A DNA stretch of 64,000 bases from Psychrobacter aestuarii (GCF_904846035.1 NZ_CAJGYT010000001.1:1178001-1242000), one strand, 5' to 3'. Positions 47,917 to 59,600 are shown, counted from the first letter of the stretch. The notes: generated by a model not told the origin, from the sequence alone. Program-made: numbers and translations.

Positions 47917-49953
47917 CTACGCGGCAATGGTACGAATCTGGCGCACGATGCCATCGGCATCTAAGCCACAATCTGCCAGCTGCTCGGCAGGCGAGCCATG
48001 CGCGATAAAACGGTCGTCAATGCCAATATTATAAATGACGCACGGACGCGCTGTATAGGCAGCTGAGTCATTGAGCAGGTATTCATTCACGGCACTGCCC
48101 GCGCCGCCCATAATCATATGCTCCTCAGCCGTCACAATATGGGTGACGCCATCGGCAATCAGACGCTCTAGCATCTCGGTATCGAGTGGCTTAACCCAGC
48201 GCATATTGATAACACTGACCGCGCAATCAGCGATAAAGTCGCTGCTGTCTGGGTCAGTTAAACGCTCGGCGCTGTCTACCGCTGCCGCAACCATCGTCCC
48301 AAATGCCAAAATCGCAATGTGCGTGCCCGCTTGCATATCGCCGTACTGAGCTTCTAGGACCGCTTTGCCAATCGGATAGCACTCGGCAGGACGGCTAATC
48401 GGCGCACCAACGCCCGCGCCACGTGGATAACGCACGGCGGTACTGCCTTCGTACTCATAGCAGGTATTTAATAAGTGATAGCATTCGTTTTCATCTTTGG
48501 GCGCAGCAATCAGCATATTGGGCACGCAGCGCAAAAACGCGTAATCAAACACGCCCGCGTGCGTCGCGCCATCTTCGCCGACCAGACCCGCTCTATCGAT
48601 AGCAAAGGTTACGTCCAAATTCTGTAGCGCCACGTCATGAATCAGCTGGTCATAACCGCGCTGCAAAAAGGTGGAATAAATCGCCACAATCGGTTTGACG
48701 CCTTGGGTCGCCATGCCCGCCGCGACCGTGACCGCGTGCTGCTCAGCAATCGCCACATCAAAAAAGCGCTCAGGATATGCTTTGGCAAATTCGGTCATGC
48801 CCGAGCCTTCTTCCATCGCTGGGGTAATGGCGAGCAGCTTATTATCCGCCTCTGCCTTGTCACACAAAAACTGCCCAAACACTTGCGAGTATTTTAAAGC
48901 AGGTGCAGGCTGTGGCGCGGCTTCCGCTTTGCTGTTGTCCGCAGGCAGTTTGCCAATCGCGTGATAGCCCACGGGGTCAGCTTCGGCAGGCGCAAAGCCT
49001 TTACCTTTGGTGGTATAAATATGGACTAAGACAGGACCTTTGACTTGCTTGGCACGGCTTAAGACGCGCAGCAGCTCAGGCACATCATGGCCATCAAAAG
49101 GACCAAAATAGGTAAAGCCAATCGCTTTAAACAGGTTGTCTTCTAGCTTGGGTACCGCGCGCTGCTCGGTGTGGCGCTTGCGGCGGTCAAAGGTCTGCAT
49201 GTCGGGGCGTTTTTTAATCGCAGGCGTACCGTCTTCGGTAATATCGACCTGATAGCCTGACTCCCACAGCATCGCTAGGTGGCGCGAAAAGCCACCAATC
49301 GAGCACGATATCGACATGTCATTGTCATTTAAGACCACCAATAAATCGGCGTCTTGTTGCACCGCGTCATTCATCGCCTCAAACGCCATGCCGCCTGTCA
49401 TCGCGCCGTCACCGATGACGCACGCCACCGTTTGCGGGCGGTTTTGGTAGCGCAGCGCAAGGCTCATGCCAAGCCCTGCCGAAATCGCGGTCGATGAATG
49501 CCCCACGCCAAAGGTGTCGTATACCGACTCAGCGCGTTCAGGAAAGGCGGTCAAGCCGTCTTTAGCACGGATACTTGTCAAGCGTTCACGGCGACCTGTT
49601 AGGATTTTGTGCGCGTAGGCTTGATGCCCCACATCCCAGACGATTTGGTCCGCAGGCGTGTCTAATAAATAGTGCAATACTAAGGTCAGCTCGACCACAC
49701 CAAGGTTGGCACCAAAGTGCCCACCGCTTTGCCCAACGGAGTATAATAAAAACAAGCGCAGCTCGTCTGCAAGCGTGATGAGCGCCTCAGGACTGAGTGC
49801 AGAGAGGTCGGCTGGACTGTCGATGGTATCGAGTAGCGGCGTGGTAGGACGAACATGCGGTATCGCTGTATATGTCTGTTGCAGGCCAGTAGCGTCTGTC
49901 GCGGGTGCCGATGTGGGTGACCAAGACTGTGAGGGATGAGGTGACTGCTGCAT
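47917..49953 (-). CDS. dxs: 1-deoxy-D-xylulose-5-phosphate synthase
   Basis: This is a Dxs of about 678 residues, the thiamine-diphosphate enzyme that condenses pyruvate and glyceraldehyde 3-phosphate to feed isoprenoid, thiamine and pyridoxal synthesis. The early motif [15 protein letters not shown] with catalytic His, the diphosphate-binding [16 protein letters not shown] followed by LNDNDMSIS, and the transketolase motif [13 protein letters not shown] are present. The N-terminus has a Ser/Thr/Pro-rich extension of about 40 residues. The start at 49953 is preceded by AAG-rich sequence only; a start seven codons earlier is possible. Confidence 0.95.
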   Translation of the reverse strand: MQQSPHPSQSWSPTSAPATDATGLQQTYTAIPHVRPTTPLLDTIDSPADLSALSPEALITLADELRLFLLYSVGQSGGHFGANLGVVELTLVLHYLLDTPADQIVWDVGHQAYAHKILTGRRERLTSIRAKDGLTAFPERAESVYDTFGVGHSSTAISAGLGMSLALRYQNRPQTVACVIGDGAMTGGMAFEAMNDAVQQDADLLVVLNDNDMSISCSIGGFSRHLAMLWESGYQVDITEDGTPAIKKRPDMQTFDRRKRHTEQRAVPKLEDNLFKAIGFTYFGPFDGHDVPELLRVLSRAKQVKGPVLVHIYTTKGKGFAPAEADPVGYHAIGKLPADNSKAEAAPQPAPALKYSQVFGQFLCDKAEADNKLLAITPAMEEGSGMTEFAKAYPERFFDVAIAEQHAVTVAAGMATQGVKPIVAIYSTFLQRGYDQLIHDVALQNLDVTFAIDRAGLVGEDGATHAGVFDYAFLRCVPNMLIAAPKDENECYHLLNTCYEYEGSTAVRYPRGAGVGAPISRPAECYPIGKAVLEAQYGDMQAGTHIAILAFGTMVAAAVDSAERLTDPDSSDFIADCAVSVINMRWVKPLDTEMLERLIADGVTHIVTAEEHMIMGGAGSAVNEYLLNDSAAYTARPCVIYNIGIDDRFIAHGSPAEQLADCGLDADGIVRQIRTIAA

Positions 49954-50345
49954 AAATCTTACGATACCTACCAATCTACTGACAATTTATTATGAATCAT
50001 ATCGTCATGCACTTTAGCATAGACGACACAGCTTATCTGTTTGTGACTGTGTAACAGGCGCCTATACCCGACACAAACGCTCAATCAAGACTGCACGCGC
50101 ATCACGGCTGGTGACGCTACAGTAATGCAAGCACAAAGACTTGTCACTGTATCCGTCAAAATAGTATGGCATAATAGCATTTTTTTTTAACTGTCGCTTC
50201 AATCATCGTGCGTCGTCTGTGAACTTTATGTGTTTTTATAACAAACCCATCCGTTCACACCCCGTGCGCCCCATCGAACCTTGTTATCACTTTGATACCT
50301 ATCGCGATTTGATGGATTCCGCGATTGCACCGTATGTAGGACATA
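49954..50345. other. Intergenic region between divergent dxs and ribA
   Basis: This is about 390 bases. No FMN riboswitch fold, gene or convincing promoter was recognised. A short plus-strand frame that overlaps the ribA start lacks a ribosome site. Confidence 0.45.
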
Positions 50346-50963
50346 ATGTCATATCAATTTATCACCAGTGCCAAATTACCGACTCGTCATGGCGAGTTTG
50401 ATATTCATATTTTTGAAAATGAAGCAGGTCAAGAGCATGTGATGTTGACCGTTGGGCTGCCCATCGACAGGCAAAGCGCACCTACCGACACCCCTCCCAT
50501 CCCCTTAGTACGCATTCACTCAGAATGCTTGACAGGCGATGCCTTCAGCTCGCTCAAATGCGACTGCGGACCACAGCTAAACGCCGCCATGCATGCCATT
50601 CAAAAAAGCGGCTGCGGGGCGATACTGTACTTGCGCCAAGAGGGTCGCGGTATTGGCTTGACCAATAAAATCCGTGCCTACGCCCTACAAGACCAAGGTC
50701 ATGATACCCTCGATGCCAATTTAATACTAGGATTGCCCGCAGACGCACGCATCTACGATATGTGCAAACCCATGCTGGATCATGTCGGGGTAGATAAGGT
50801 ACGCCTCATCACCAACAACCCCAATAAGCTTGCGTATCTGGTTGAGCATGGTATCGAGGTGGTCGAGCGTGTGCCGCTATTGGTCGGCGTCAATGATGAA
50901 AATGCCAGCTACCTTGCCACCAAGCGTGATCGTATGGGACACTTGCTGGACAATGAGTTTTAA
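50346..50963 (+). CDS. ribA: GTP cyclohydrolase II
   Basis: This is a 205-residue RibA, which opens the GTP ring in the first step of riboflavin synthesis. The zinc ligands are in [17 protein letters not shown], and the catalytic segment [19 protein letters not shown] is complete, as is LITNNPNKL. It is the stand-alone form without a fused RibB domain. GTAGGACATA precedes the ATG. hemF follows after 30 bases, so the two are likely co-transcribed. Confidence 0.96.
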   Translation: MSYQFITSAKLPTRHGEFDIHIFENEAGQEHVMLTVGLPIDRQSAPTDTPPIPLVRIHSECLTGDAFSSLKCDCGPQLNAAMHAIQKSGCGAILYLRQEGRGIGLTNKIRAYALQDQGHDTLDANLILGLPADARIYDMCKPMLDHVGVDKVRLITNNPNKLAYLVEHGIEVVERVPLLVGVNDENASYLATKRDRMGHLLDNEF

Positions 50964-52001
<1,038 letters not shown>

Positions 52002-52320
52002 TATCAATCAATGCTATCAGTCAATACTGAAAGCTACCATAAAAAAGGTCAGTGCTGTGAAAGTGCTGACCTTTTTGCGTTGTTTCAGCCTGCATCGCTT
52101 TTTGCCCCGCCGCAGGCAAGTAACCATTCATGAACAAAAAGGCACGCAATTACTATAGCTCGCTTGCTTTGGTTAAGGCTACATTGTGTTGTAAAAGGGC
52201 TAACCAAGTGTTTGCTATTTTGATTTTTCCTAACCTGTTTGGGTTACGGTTCATTTTTTATTGTCATGCGGCGGCGCGTCTGCACCATGACAATGTATTG
52301 TTATAATTAAGGAGTTTGTG
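52002..52320. other. Intergenic region between hemF and the cytochrome gene
   Basis: Apart from the hemF terminator, about 240 bases of upstream DNA remain for the cytochrome gene. No clear promoter hexamers or gene were seen. Confidence 0.4.
52041..52077 (+). terminator. Rho-independent terminator after hemF
   Basis: GGTCAG and CTGACC form a stem with a partly structured 13-base loop, followed by TTTTT and preceded by an A-run. It lies 40 bases after hemF. Confidence 0.75.
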
Positions 52321-52788
52321 ATGTCATTATTTAATCGTACCTGCGGGGTAAAATCGGCGGTCACTATGGCGCTGATCAGCGCAGCAGTAGGCTTGAGCGC
52401 CTGTAGCCAGTCCGCGAGTCCAGACATCAAGGCTCGTGAAGACATTATGAAAAGCTGGGGCGATGCGATGGGCGTCATGGGCGATATGGTCAAAGCGCCT
52501 GATACGTTTGACGCGGCAGTGTTTAAAGAGCAAGCCGCATTCTTGGCAGACAGCGCCGACAGCCCGTGGACGCATTTTCAAGATGAAAGCGCCAAAGGCG
52601 GTGCGATGGATAGCGTATGGAGCGACGCGGACGGTTTTAGCAGCGAAGCGGATAAATTTAAGCAAGCCACCGACGCGCTTAATCAAGCAGCACAAGGCGC
52701 AAGTAGCGTTGAAGATGTCCAGCCTGCCTTTGCAGAAGTGGGTGCATCGTGCAAATCATGCCACACCGAGTACCGCGCAGAGAGCTGA
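52321..52788 (+). CDS. Cytochrome c'/c556-like lipoprotein
   Basis: This is a 155-residue c-type cytochrome. The N-terminal signal ends in LSAC, so it is probably lipid-anchored in the periplasm. The protein is an all-helical four-helix bundle by pattern, with the heme site CKSCHTEYR close to the C-terminus, the arrangement of the cytochrome c'/c556 family. These bind one heme and can bind NO or act in electron transfer; the exact role is unknown. AAGGAG lies six bases before the ATG. It has its own terminator. Confidence 0.88.
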   Translation: MSLFNRTCGVKSAVTMALISAAVGLSACSQSASPDIKAREDIMKSWGDAMGVMGDMVKAPDTFDAAVFKEQAAFLADSADSPWTHFQDESAKGGAMDSVWSDADGFSSEADKFKQATDALNQAAQGASSVEDVQPAFAEVGASCKSCHTEYRAES

Positions 52789-52810
52789 TCTGAGCCAGAT
52801 CTGCCAATAA

Positions 52811-52843
52811 AAAACCGCCTAAGCATACTTGAGCGGTTTTTTT
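52811..52843. terminator. Terminator between the cytochrome gene and the MscS gene
   Basis: An imperfect stem ACCGCCTAAG/CTTGAGCGGT with loop CATA is flanked by an A-run and a T-run. It lies between convergent genes and may act both ways. Confidence 0.75.
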
Positions 52844-52860
52844 ATGCGCTAAAGAAGCAA

Positions 52861-53901
52861 TCAATCGCCTTGCTGCGGCAGGTTGTCATCAGGGATGGCG
52901 CTTTGGGTATCTTGTGTCTCTTGCGTCGCGGTTGCTTTTTGCTGATGTGCGTCTTGCTCTTTTTTCTCTTGGGCTTTTTGGGCTTGTTGTTTGTCATGCA
53001 GTTTTTCGACCACCGCATCGACAGAAGCGTCGCTTAAATCTAGCGTACGAATGGGGAACGGAATGTTCACGCCTGCAGCATCGAGTTTGGATTTAATCTG
53101 CACAATCACTTCGTGAATCGAGGCGACTTTGTTGGCTTGCGTGCCATCATCAATAAACCAGCGCACCATCAAATCAATGGACGAATCACCAAACCCTGTG
53201 GCAATGACGCTTGGTTTTTGGATGCGCGATACGCTGGTTGAATCTTCAAGCGCTTGGATAATCTGCGCTTTTGCGCCCTCGATATCGTCGTCGTAGCCGA
53301 TGCCCACACCCACTTGTAGACGGCGCTGCTTATACGCGGTATTGACGGTTAACGCTGAGGTATAGAGGTCAGAGTTGGGAATCACTACTTGGCGACCGTC
53401 ATAGGTCTTGATGGTGGTGGCGCGGATTTTGATATCCTCGACCGTCCCTTCGTAATCGCCTGAGATGATTTGATCACCGATACGAAACGGCTCAGAGAGC
53501 AGCAGCAAAATGCCTGACAATAGATTTTGAAAAATGTCTTTAAATGCAAAACCAATCGCCACCGAACCGATACCCAGTGCGCCAATCAGTTTGGCAGGGG
53601 TAAAACCAGGAATAGAGATGACCAGCGCGACCATAACGCCAATAAATAAAATCAGTGCGCCGCCCACCCGCTGGAATACTTTGACCAAGTTTTGGTGACG
53701 ACTGCGCGCGCCCAAAAGCTTGTGTATCACCTTTTTAAAGACAATGGAGAGCAGCCAAAAAATGGCAAACACAATCAGCGCGGCAACAAAGTACGGGGTA
53801 CGCTCGATAAAATCCGTGCCCAGCTCATTGGTCGTTTGCACAATTTGCTGATAAATCGTTAATCCATTGTCTAATGTGAGACTGCCATCCGAGGTAGGCA
53901 T
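52861..53901 (-). CDS. mscS: Small-conductance mechanosensitive channel MscS
   Basis: This is a 346-residue MscS-family channel that opens under membrane tension to release solutes on hypo-osmotic shock. Three N-terminal membrane segments are seen, the third containing the pore helix LIGALGIGSVAIGFAFKDIFQNLLSGILLL. The beta domain follows (FRIGDQIISGDYEGTVEDIKIRATTI, VVIPNSDLYT). The C-terminal tail is extended and Gln/Lys/Ala-rich. AAGGAG precedes the ATG. It stands alone. Confidence 0.93.
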   Translation of the reverse strand: MPTSDGSLTLDNGLTIYQQIVQTTNELGTDFIERTPYFVAALIVFAIFWLLSIVFKKVIHKLLGARSRHQNLVKVFQRVGGALILFIGVMVALVISIPGFTPAKLIGALGIGSVAIGFAFKDIFQNLLSGILLLLSEPFRIGDQIISGDYEGTVEDIKIRATTIKTYDGRQVVIPNSDLYTSALTVNTAYKQRRLQVGVGIGYDDDIEGAKAQIIQALEDSTSVSRIQKPSVIATGFGDSSIDLMVRWFIDDGTQANKVASIHEVIVQIKSKLDAAGVNIPFPIRTLDLSDASVDAVVEKLHDKQQAQKAQEKKEQDAHQQKATATQETQDTQSAIPDDNLPQQGD

Positions 53902-54010
53902 AAACTGACGCTCCTTATCTTATCGTTTTTATGGTCGTTTTGGACTTATTGTTATTATTGTCGCGATACTGCTGGCACACAGGCAAGCAGCATCACTATT
54001 ATTGGCTTAT

Positions 54011-54553
54011 TTAGCCCATTAGGCCCGCTTGGACAATCTCAATCCAGTAGCCGTCTACGTCTTTGATAAAGGCAATGTTTTTCATGTTGCCGTCTTCAGG
54101 ACGTTTTTTAAAGGTGACGTTGTTGTCATCGAACCATTTAACTGCCGCGTCCAAATCAGGCACGCTAAAGCAAATATGCCCAAAGCCTTGTGGCTCGGCA
54201 TTGCCGTCATGGTAGCTAAAGTCGTCTTTGTCTTCGGTGCCGTAGTTGTGCGTCAGCTCAAGAATACCGCGCTGGCGAAAGGCATAAATGGCAAGGTCTT
54301 CACCTGCTGGCAAGTTGTCGCGCTCTTCGTCGGTCAGCTTTGCCAAAAAGTACAAATCAAAGCCCATGTCTGGGAATTTTTTGCGCTCAAGCAAGGTCAT
54401 GCCAAGCACGCCTGTATAAAAGGCTAAAGATTTTTTGGGGTCTTTGACGCGCAGCATGGTGTGGTTAAAGGTAAAGCCATTGGTCTGCGTGCTAATGGGC
54501 TGCACGCCGTCGGCTTGGATGCTGTTTTTGGGTTGTTCATTGGTTGAGGACAT
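54011..54553 (-). CDS. gloA: Lactoylglutathione lyase (glyoxalase I)
   Basis: This is a 180-residue glyoxalase I, which turns the methylglyoxal-glutathione adduct into S-lactoylglutathione. The metal and substrate residues are found in the FNHTMLRVKDPKKSLAFY, GILELTHN, GFGHICFSVPD and GYWIEIVQ motifs. The length and the insertion FLAKLTDEERDNLPAGED make it the longer, zinc-type form, rather than the short nickel enzyme of E. coli. About 20 residues of hydrophilic N-terminus precede the domain. GGGAGACTT precedes the ATG. Confidence 0.94.
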   Translation of the reverse strand: MSSTNEQPKNSIQADGVQPISTQTNGFTFNHTMLRVKDPKKSLAFYTGVLGMTLLERKKFPDMGFDLYFLAKLTDEERDNLPAGEDLAIYAFRQRGILELTHNYGTEDKDDFSYHDGNAEPQGFGHICFSVPDLDAAVKWFDDNNVTFKKRPEDGNMKNIAFIKDVDGYWIEIVQAGLMG

Positions 54554-54682
54554 AAGTCTCCCTTATTTTTGGTGTCGTTGTCTGTTGTTATCGGTGTCAT
54601 AAAAAATATCGACCGAGACACAGTGACAATCACAATGATAATCACAGTGACAATGGCGCACGGGCGGCGTCTTTATTTATGA

Positions 54683-54728
54683 TAATAAAAAAATGAGCCT
54701 TTACGACTGTGGTTTTGTAAAGGCTCAT
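54683..54728 (-). terminator. Rho-independent terminator after the carbonic anhydrase gene
   Basis: The perfect 12-bp stem ATGAGCCTTTAC/GTAAAGGCTCAT with a 12-base loop is followed on the minus strand by a U-run. It lies about 85 bases after the stop codon. Confidence 0.88.
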
Positions 54729-54813
54729 ACATAAGGCGCACGCGATAAGCACTTATTAAGCGCTTATAAAGTAAGTGTTAGACGCTTAATCGGTGCGCTA
54801 TCAGAGGCAGTTT

Positions 54814-55452
54814 TTAGGTTTCAAAAAACTCAACCTTGCCTGTTTTTAGGTCGTATTCTGCGCCGACAATCAGCAATTTGCCGCTATCGCACAGGTCTTC
54901 TAGGATGCGCGAGCCGTGCTTTAACTGGCTGACCGACATGCGTACGTTGGCACGGATAGAGCTATCGACCAATTTATCAGTATCGACGTCTTGACCTGTC
55001 GCTGAGGCGAGCTCATACAGGTTGTAGACGCTTGGGCGAATACGGTCCACGATAGACTGCAAGTTCGGTGAGTAGTTTTGCTCAGGGTTTAAGATGGTGT
55101 CCACGCACGCGGTGACCGCGCCGCAATGCGAATGCCCAAGCACGACAACCAGCTGAGTGCCGAACTGCTCGGCGGCAAACTCAATCGAGCCAATCTGTGA
55201 GGGTGCAACGATGTTGCCCGCCACACGAATCACGAACAAATCGCCCAAACCTTGGTCAAAGACAATCTCTACAGGAACGCGCGCGTCCGAGCAGCCAAGG
55301 ATGATGGCGAACGGCTCTTGCTTGTCCACCAGCTCAGGGCGTTTTTGGGTCATCGGGTCGGTGCTGGTCAGACTGGTGACATAACGCTCATTACCATTTT
55401 TGAGCAGTTCAAGGGCTTCTTGTCCAGAGGTAGGGCGTTTACGGTCTGTCAT
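54814..55452 (-). CDS. Beta-class carbonic anhydrase
   Basis: This is a 212-residue beta-carbonic anhydrase that interconverts CO2 and bicarbonate in the cytoplasm. The zinc ligands are in CSDARVP and in LGHSHCGAV (His and Cys), with the catalytic Asp-Arg pair in SDAR. No signal peptide is seen. GAAGGATACCTT precedes the ATG. It is a single gene with its own terminator. Confidence 0.95.
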   Translation of the reverse strand: MTDRKRPTSGQEALELLKNGNERYVTSLTSTDPMTQKRPELVDKQEPFAIILGCSDARVPVEIVFDQGLGDLFVIRVAGNIVAPSQIGSIEFAAEQFGTQLVVVLGHSHCGAVTACVDTILNPEQNYSPNLQSIVDRIRPSVYNLYELASATGQDVDTDKLVDSSIRANVRMSVSQLKHGSRILEDLCDSGKLLIVGAEYDLKTGKVEFFET

Positions 55453-55630
55453 AAGGTATCCTTCAGGTATTTAAAAGAAAAAATAGCATGCTCCATCAAT
55501 GAGTGAACAGTCATGCACGCATACAATGTTAACAAAAGATTGTATCGTAATCATTGCCCAAACAGAATGCGCGTTTTGTAGTCGAATTTGCCACGCGCTA
55601 CGTATGGCAAACCGTGTTGGGCGCAAGCTT

Positions 55631-55639
55631 TGTTATACT
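55631..55639 (+). promoter_or_regulatory. Extended -10 promoter element upstream of potA
   Basis: TGTTATACT fits the extended -10 pattern TGN-TATAAT with one mismatch. It lies about 100 bases before the potA start. Confidence 0.45.
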
Positions 55640-55737
55640 AGCGGCGCGACCATCATTCAGCACCGCCCTTGATATTTTTACCCCACGACCCATCAATCAG
55701 CGCTCAACGCCTTGATATGTTTTAGGAGCTTGCCGTC

Positions 55738-56952
55738 ATGCAACAGCCACCGTCCGCCGCTGCCGCAGCCGATACTTTGCTACAGGTCACAGGACTCAAA
55801 AAAAGCTTTGGCAGCACCGAGGTGTTGACCGATATTCACCTAGATATTAAGCAAGGTGAGTTTTTGACCTTACTTGGTCCCTCAGGGTGCGGCAAGACCA
55901 CCTTGCTGCGTTTAATCGCAGGCTTTGAGCAGCCTGACGCGGGCGCGATTGTGCTCGATGGGCAACAGATGGCGGGCTTACCTGCGGACAAGCGCCCGAT
56001 TAATACCGTGTTTCAGCAGTACGCGCTGTTTCCGCACATGACGGTGGCAGAAAACATCGGCTATGGCCTAAAAATCAAAAAAGTCGCCAAAGCCGAGATT
56101 AAGACCCGCGTGCAAGCCATGCTAGAGATGGTGCAGCTGACGCACTTGGCAAACCGCAAGCCGCAAGATTTGTCAGGCGGACAACAGCAGCGGGTGGCGA
56201 TTGCGCGCGCGGTGATTAATCGCCCCAAGCTGCTGTTGCTCGATGAGCCCCTCTCCGCGCTCGACCACAAATTGCGCCTGCAAATGCAATCGGAGCTCAA
56301 ACGCTTACAGCGCGAGCTGGGCATTACCTTTGTGTTCGTCACCCACGACCAAGAAGAGGCGCTGTCGATGTCTGATCGCATCGCAGTGATGAAAGGCGGA
56401 CGCTTTGAACAGATTGGCACGCCGATTGAGATTTATGAAACCCCTGCCAATTTATTTACCGCAAAATTCATCGGCGAGACCAACCTATTTACCGCCACGG
56501 TCGATGCGGTGCACCCTGACGCGCCCGACCGCAACGGTGTGGTCAATAACGGACGCATCGAAGTGACACTACAGGGCGATGCCGATAGCGCTGCCCTACG
56601 CCGCAATGTGCGCCGCCCCGCGCACGCACTCGATGTGGCGGTGGGCGATGCGGTCAGTCTCTTGCTGCGTCCAGAGGATTTGCGCATTTATGATGCCGCT
56701 GATGACACGCATCACGGGCTGTTCGGGCAAGTGATTGACAGTCAATATAAAGGCAGTACGCTTGATTCCATCATTGAGCTGGACGATGGGCGCGTGGTCA
56801 AGGCGTCGGAATTTTTTGATGAAGACGACCCGAGCTTTGATTATAAGCTTGGCGAGCGCGTCAAGGTCGCGTGGGTCGATGGCTGGGAGTGGCTGTTGGC
56901 GGAGACTGAACCGAGCAGTACAGAAGCCTTGATGGCTAAGGATAGCATCTGA
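55738..56952 (+). CDS. potA: Spermidine/putrescine-type ABC transporter ATPase PotA
   Basis: This is a 404-residue ABC ATPase of the polyamine (PotA) group. Walker A is GPSGCGKTT, the signature is [14 protein letters not shown], Walker B is [11 protein letters not shown], and a TOBE domain fills the C-terminal third. TAGGAGCTTGCCGTC precedes the ATG. Its stop overlaps the potB start (TGATG), so potABC form a tight operon. The substrate is presumed to be putrescine or spermidine. Confidence 0.92.
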   Translation: MQQPPSAAAAADTLLQVTGLKKSFGSTEVLTDIHLDIKQGEFLTLLGPSGCGKTTLLRLIAGFEQPDAGAIVLDGQQMAGLPADKRPINTVFQQYALFPHMTVAENIGYGLKIKKVAKAEIKTRVQAMLEMVQLTHLANRKPQDLSGGQQQRVAIARAVINRPKLLLLDEPLSALDHKLRLQMQSELKRLQRELGITFVFVTHDQEEALSMSDRIAVMKGGRFEQIGTPIEIYETPANLFTAKFIGETNLFTATVDAVHPDAPDRNGVVNNGRIEVTLQGDADSAALRRNVRRPAHALDVAVGDAVSLLLRPEDLRIYDAADDTHHGLFGQVIDSQYKGSTLDSIIELDDGRVVKASEFFDEDDPSFDYKLGERVKVAWVDGWEWLLAETEPSSTEALMAKDSI

Positions 56953-57830
56953 TGGCGGGCGCACGTTTGCACAAGTCCAGCCCGTTTCGCACCGCGACCT
57001 TATGGCTGATTTGGGGTTGGCTGCTGATATTTGCGCTGATACCCAATATTTTGGTGATTGCGGTCAGTTTTTTTAGTCGTGACCCCAGTCAGTTTGTGGA
57101 CATGCCGCTCAATATCGGCAGCTACATCCGTCTGATTGACCCGCTGTATTTTGATGTGTTTATGCACTCTTTATGGATGGCGGGGCTGACCACGATTTTA
57201 TGCTTGCTGTTCGGCTATCCGTTTGCGTGGCTGATTTCACGTGCCAAGCCGCGCGTGCAGCCGATACTCATGCTGCTGCTGATTTTGCCGTTTTGGACGA
57301 ATTCTTTGGTGCGTACCTACGCGCTCAAATTGCTGTTTGCCAATAACGGGCTGATTAACACGCTATTGCAAAAGCTTGGCATCATTGATGCGCCGTTAGA
57401 TATTTTATATACCCAAGGCGCGGTGATAGCGGGCTTAACGTATTTATTGTTTCCGTTTATGGTGCTGCCTTTGTATGCGGTGTTCACTGATTTGCGTGAA
57501 GACATGCTGCTTGCGTCACAGGATTTGGGCGCAAACAAGCGCCAGACCTTTTGGCACATTGTTTTGCCATTGACCACGCCAGGGATACTCTCAGGCGTGC
57601 TGCTGGTCTTATTGCCCGCGATGGGGATGTTTTATGTCGCCGATATTCTGGGCGGCTCGCGCAATTTATTGGTCGGTAATATCATTAAAAATCAATTTTT
57701 GGACGCGCGTGATTGGCCGTTTGGCGCGGCAGCCAGCGTGCTGTTGACCGTCGCGATGGCAATCTTATTGCTGGCGTATCGCGCGAGCAGTCGCCGTATT
57801 GGCAAAACCGACTTTAACGAGGTGGCATAA
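56952..57830 (+). CDS. potB: Polyamine ABC transporter permease PotB
   Basis: This is a 292-residue inner-membrane permease with about six membrane helices. The ABC-permease EAA-type loop reads DLREDMLLASQDLGANKRQTFWHIVLPLTTPGI, typical of PotB/PotH. The start overlaps the potA stop, and the stop overlaps the potC start. It pairs with PotC to form the pore. Confidence 0.92.
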   Translation: MAGARLHKSSPFRTATLWLIWGWLLIFALIPNILVIAVSFFSRDPSQFVDMPLNIGSYIRLIDPLYFDVFMHSLWMAGLTTILCLLFGYPFAWLISRAKPRVQPILMLLLILPFWTNSLVRTYALKLLFANNGLINTLLQKLGIIDAPLDILYTQGAVIAGLTYLLFPFMVLPLYAVFTDLREDMLLASQDLGANKRQTFWHIVLPLTTPGILSGVLLVLLPAMGMFYVADILGGSRNLLVGNIIKNQFLDARDWPFGAAASVLLTVAMAILLLAYRASSRRIGKTDFNEVA

Positions 57831-58624
57831 TGGCGAAGACTTCTGCAAACGCGCGCACCTTTACCCGCTTGTTGGGGCGCGGCTATCTGACGCTGGTGTA
57901 TGCGCTGTTATACATTCCTATTTTGGTATTGGTGGTCTTATCGTTTAACGAATCCAAAATCGGCTACCACTGGGGCGGCTTTAGCCTCAAATGGTATGAG
58001 TCGCTGTTTAACAATCAAGCGATGGTCGATGCCTTTGGGCATTCGATTGTGCTCGGCTTGGTGGCGGCGAGTGTGTCTACTTTGATTGGCACCTTGACGG
58101 CGCTCGCGCTGCACCGTTATCGCTTTCGCGGTAAGGGGCTGCTCCAAGGCTTATTGTTTGTTTTGATGATGTCGCCTGAGATTGTGCTTGCCATCTCTTT
58201 ATTGGTATTGTTTTTGCTGGTCGGCTTGCAGCTCGGCTTTGTGTCGCTGTTGATTGCGCACATTACCTTTTGCTTACCCTTTGTGGTGATTACGGTGTTT
58301 GCGCGCTTGAGCAGTTTGGATGAGCGCTTGCTTGAGGCGGCGCGCGACTTGGGCGCGACCGAATCGGTGATGATACGCACGGTATTGATACCTGTGATAT
58401 TCCCTGCGGTGCTGGCAGGCTGGCTGCTTGCCTTTACCTTGTCGCTCGATGATGTGGTGGTCTCGACGTTTGTCACGGGTCCGAGCTATGAGATTTTGCC
58501 GCTGCGGATTTATTCGATGGTACGTGTGGGGCTAAAACCTGAGGTCAATGCGGTGGGCAGCTTGCTGCTGCTCGCGTCTTTGGTATTGGTCGTGGTGTCG
58601 CAATGGCTGCTGCGCAAACGCTGA
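57830..58624 (+). CDS. potC: Polyamine ABC transporter permease PotC
   Basis: This is a 264-residue inner-membrane permease with about six helices and the EAA loop LDERLLEAARDLGATESVMIRTVLIPVIFPAV. The family motif LSLDDVVVSTFVTGP is present. The gene follows potB with overlap. No potD-type binding protein follows: the next gene is a LysR regulator 70 bases further on. Confidence 0.92.
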   Translation: MAKTSANARTFTRLLGRGYLTLVYALLYIPILVLVVLSFNESKIGYHWGGFSLKWYESLFNNQAMVDAFGHSIVLGLVAASVSTLIGTLTALALHRYRFRGKGLLQGLLFVLMMSPEIVLAISLLVLFLLVGLQLGFVSLLIAHITFCLPFVVITVFARLSSLDERLLEAARDLGATESVMIRTVLIPVIFPAVLAGWLLAFTLSLDDVVVSTFVTGPSYEILPLRIYSMVRVGLKPEVNAVGSLLLLASLVLVVVSQWLLRKR

Positions 58625-58694
58625 CTTTTTGCGTGAAAACCAGTAGTATATTGCTTTATAATGATTTTTTTTCAGCTTAGCGGTTTGTTTATCT

Positions 58695-59585
58695 ATGCTC
58701 GAACTTCGACATCTTCATACCTTGACGGCGCTGCGGGCGCATGGGTCGCTTGCCGCGGCTGCTGATGAACTCCACGTGACCGCCTCTGCGGTATCGCATC
58801 AGCTAAAAGAGCTGGAAAATTATTACGACATCAGTTTGGTCAATCGGCGTACCCGCCCCTTGACCTTTACCCCCGCAGGCAAGACCGTGCTGGCGCTCGC
58901 GGACAGTATCTTGCCGCAAGTCACGCGCACCAAAGCCAATCTAAAACGCCTAGCCTATGGGCAGGCGGGGCGTCTGCGGCTGGCGTCTGAATGTCACAGC
59001 TGCTTCGATTGGCTGATGCCGATTTTGAACCAATACCGCCGCGAATGGTCGGATGTCGAGTTGGATTTTGCCACAGGTTTTGAGCCTGAGCCGCATCATT
59101 TGCTGTTAGAGGGCGATATCGACCTGCTCATCACCACCAGCAACCTGCCGATTGACGGTCTCAGCTATCAGCCGCTGTTTGAATACGAAAGCCGCTTGGT
59201 ACTCTCGCCCACGCACCCCTTAGCCGCCAAGCGTGCGGTCGTGCCCGATGACTTGGTGCATGAGACGCTCATCGCCTACCCTGTCGAAGCCAAACGCCTC
59301 GACATCATCGCCAAGTTTATGACCCCCGCGCACGCCAGCTTTAAGCGCATGCGCACCACAGAGCTGACGGCGATGCTGATTCAGCTGGTCGCCAGCGAAC
59401 GCGGTGTCGCCGCTTTGCCCGATTGGGTGGTGCATGAGTATGAGAAAAAAGGCTGGGTTGTCTCGCGTCGTCTTGGGGAAGGTGTGTATTGCCAGCTGTA
59501 TGCCGCGACGCGCACCGCGAGCAAAGACACCGCCTATATGCAGGGCTTCGCAAGCTTGCTGGACAACATCTCAAAGCCTTTGTGA
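58695..59585 (+). CDS. metR: LysR family regulator, MetR-like
   Basis: This is a 296-residue LysR-type regulator. The N-terminal winged helix-turn-helix is MLELRHLHTLTALRAHGSLAAAADELHVTASAVSHQLKELE in pattern, and it is followed by the effector domain. The segments LASECHSCFDWLMP and FATGFEPEPHHLLLEGDIDLLIT are typical of MetR, which activates methionine genes with homocysteine as signal. No met gene is adjacent, so the MetR call rests on sequence pattern only. The ribosome site is weak. Confidence 0.82.
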   Translation: MLELRHLHTLTALRAHGSLAAAADELHVTASAVSHQLKELENYYDISLVNRRTRPLTFTPAGKTVLALADSILPQVTRTKANLKRLAYGQAGRLRLASECHSCFDWLMPILNQYRREWSDVELDFATGFEPEPHHLLLEGDIDLLITTSNLPIDGLSYQPLFEYESRLVLSPTHPLAAKRAVVPDDLVHETLIAYPVEAKRLDIIAKFMTPAHASFKRMRTTELTAMLIQLVASERGVAALPDWVVHEYEKKGWVVSRRLGEGVYCQLYAATRTASKDTAYMQGFASLLDNISKPL

Positions 59586-59600
59586 CGGCTTAAAAAGTGC

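Noticed and set aside
50219-50401. 60-codon frame overlapping the ribA start
   Set aside because: No ribosome site; it only overlaps the true ribA frame.
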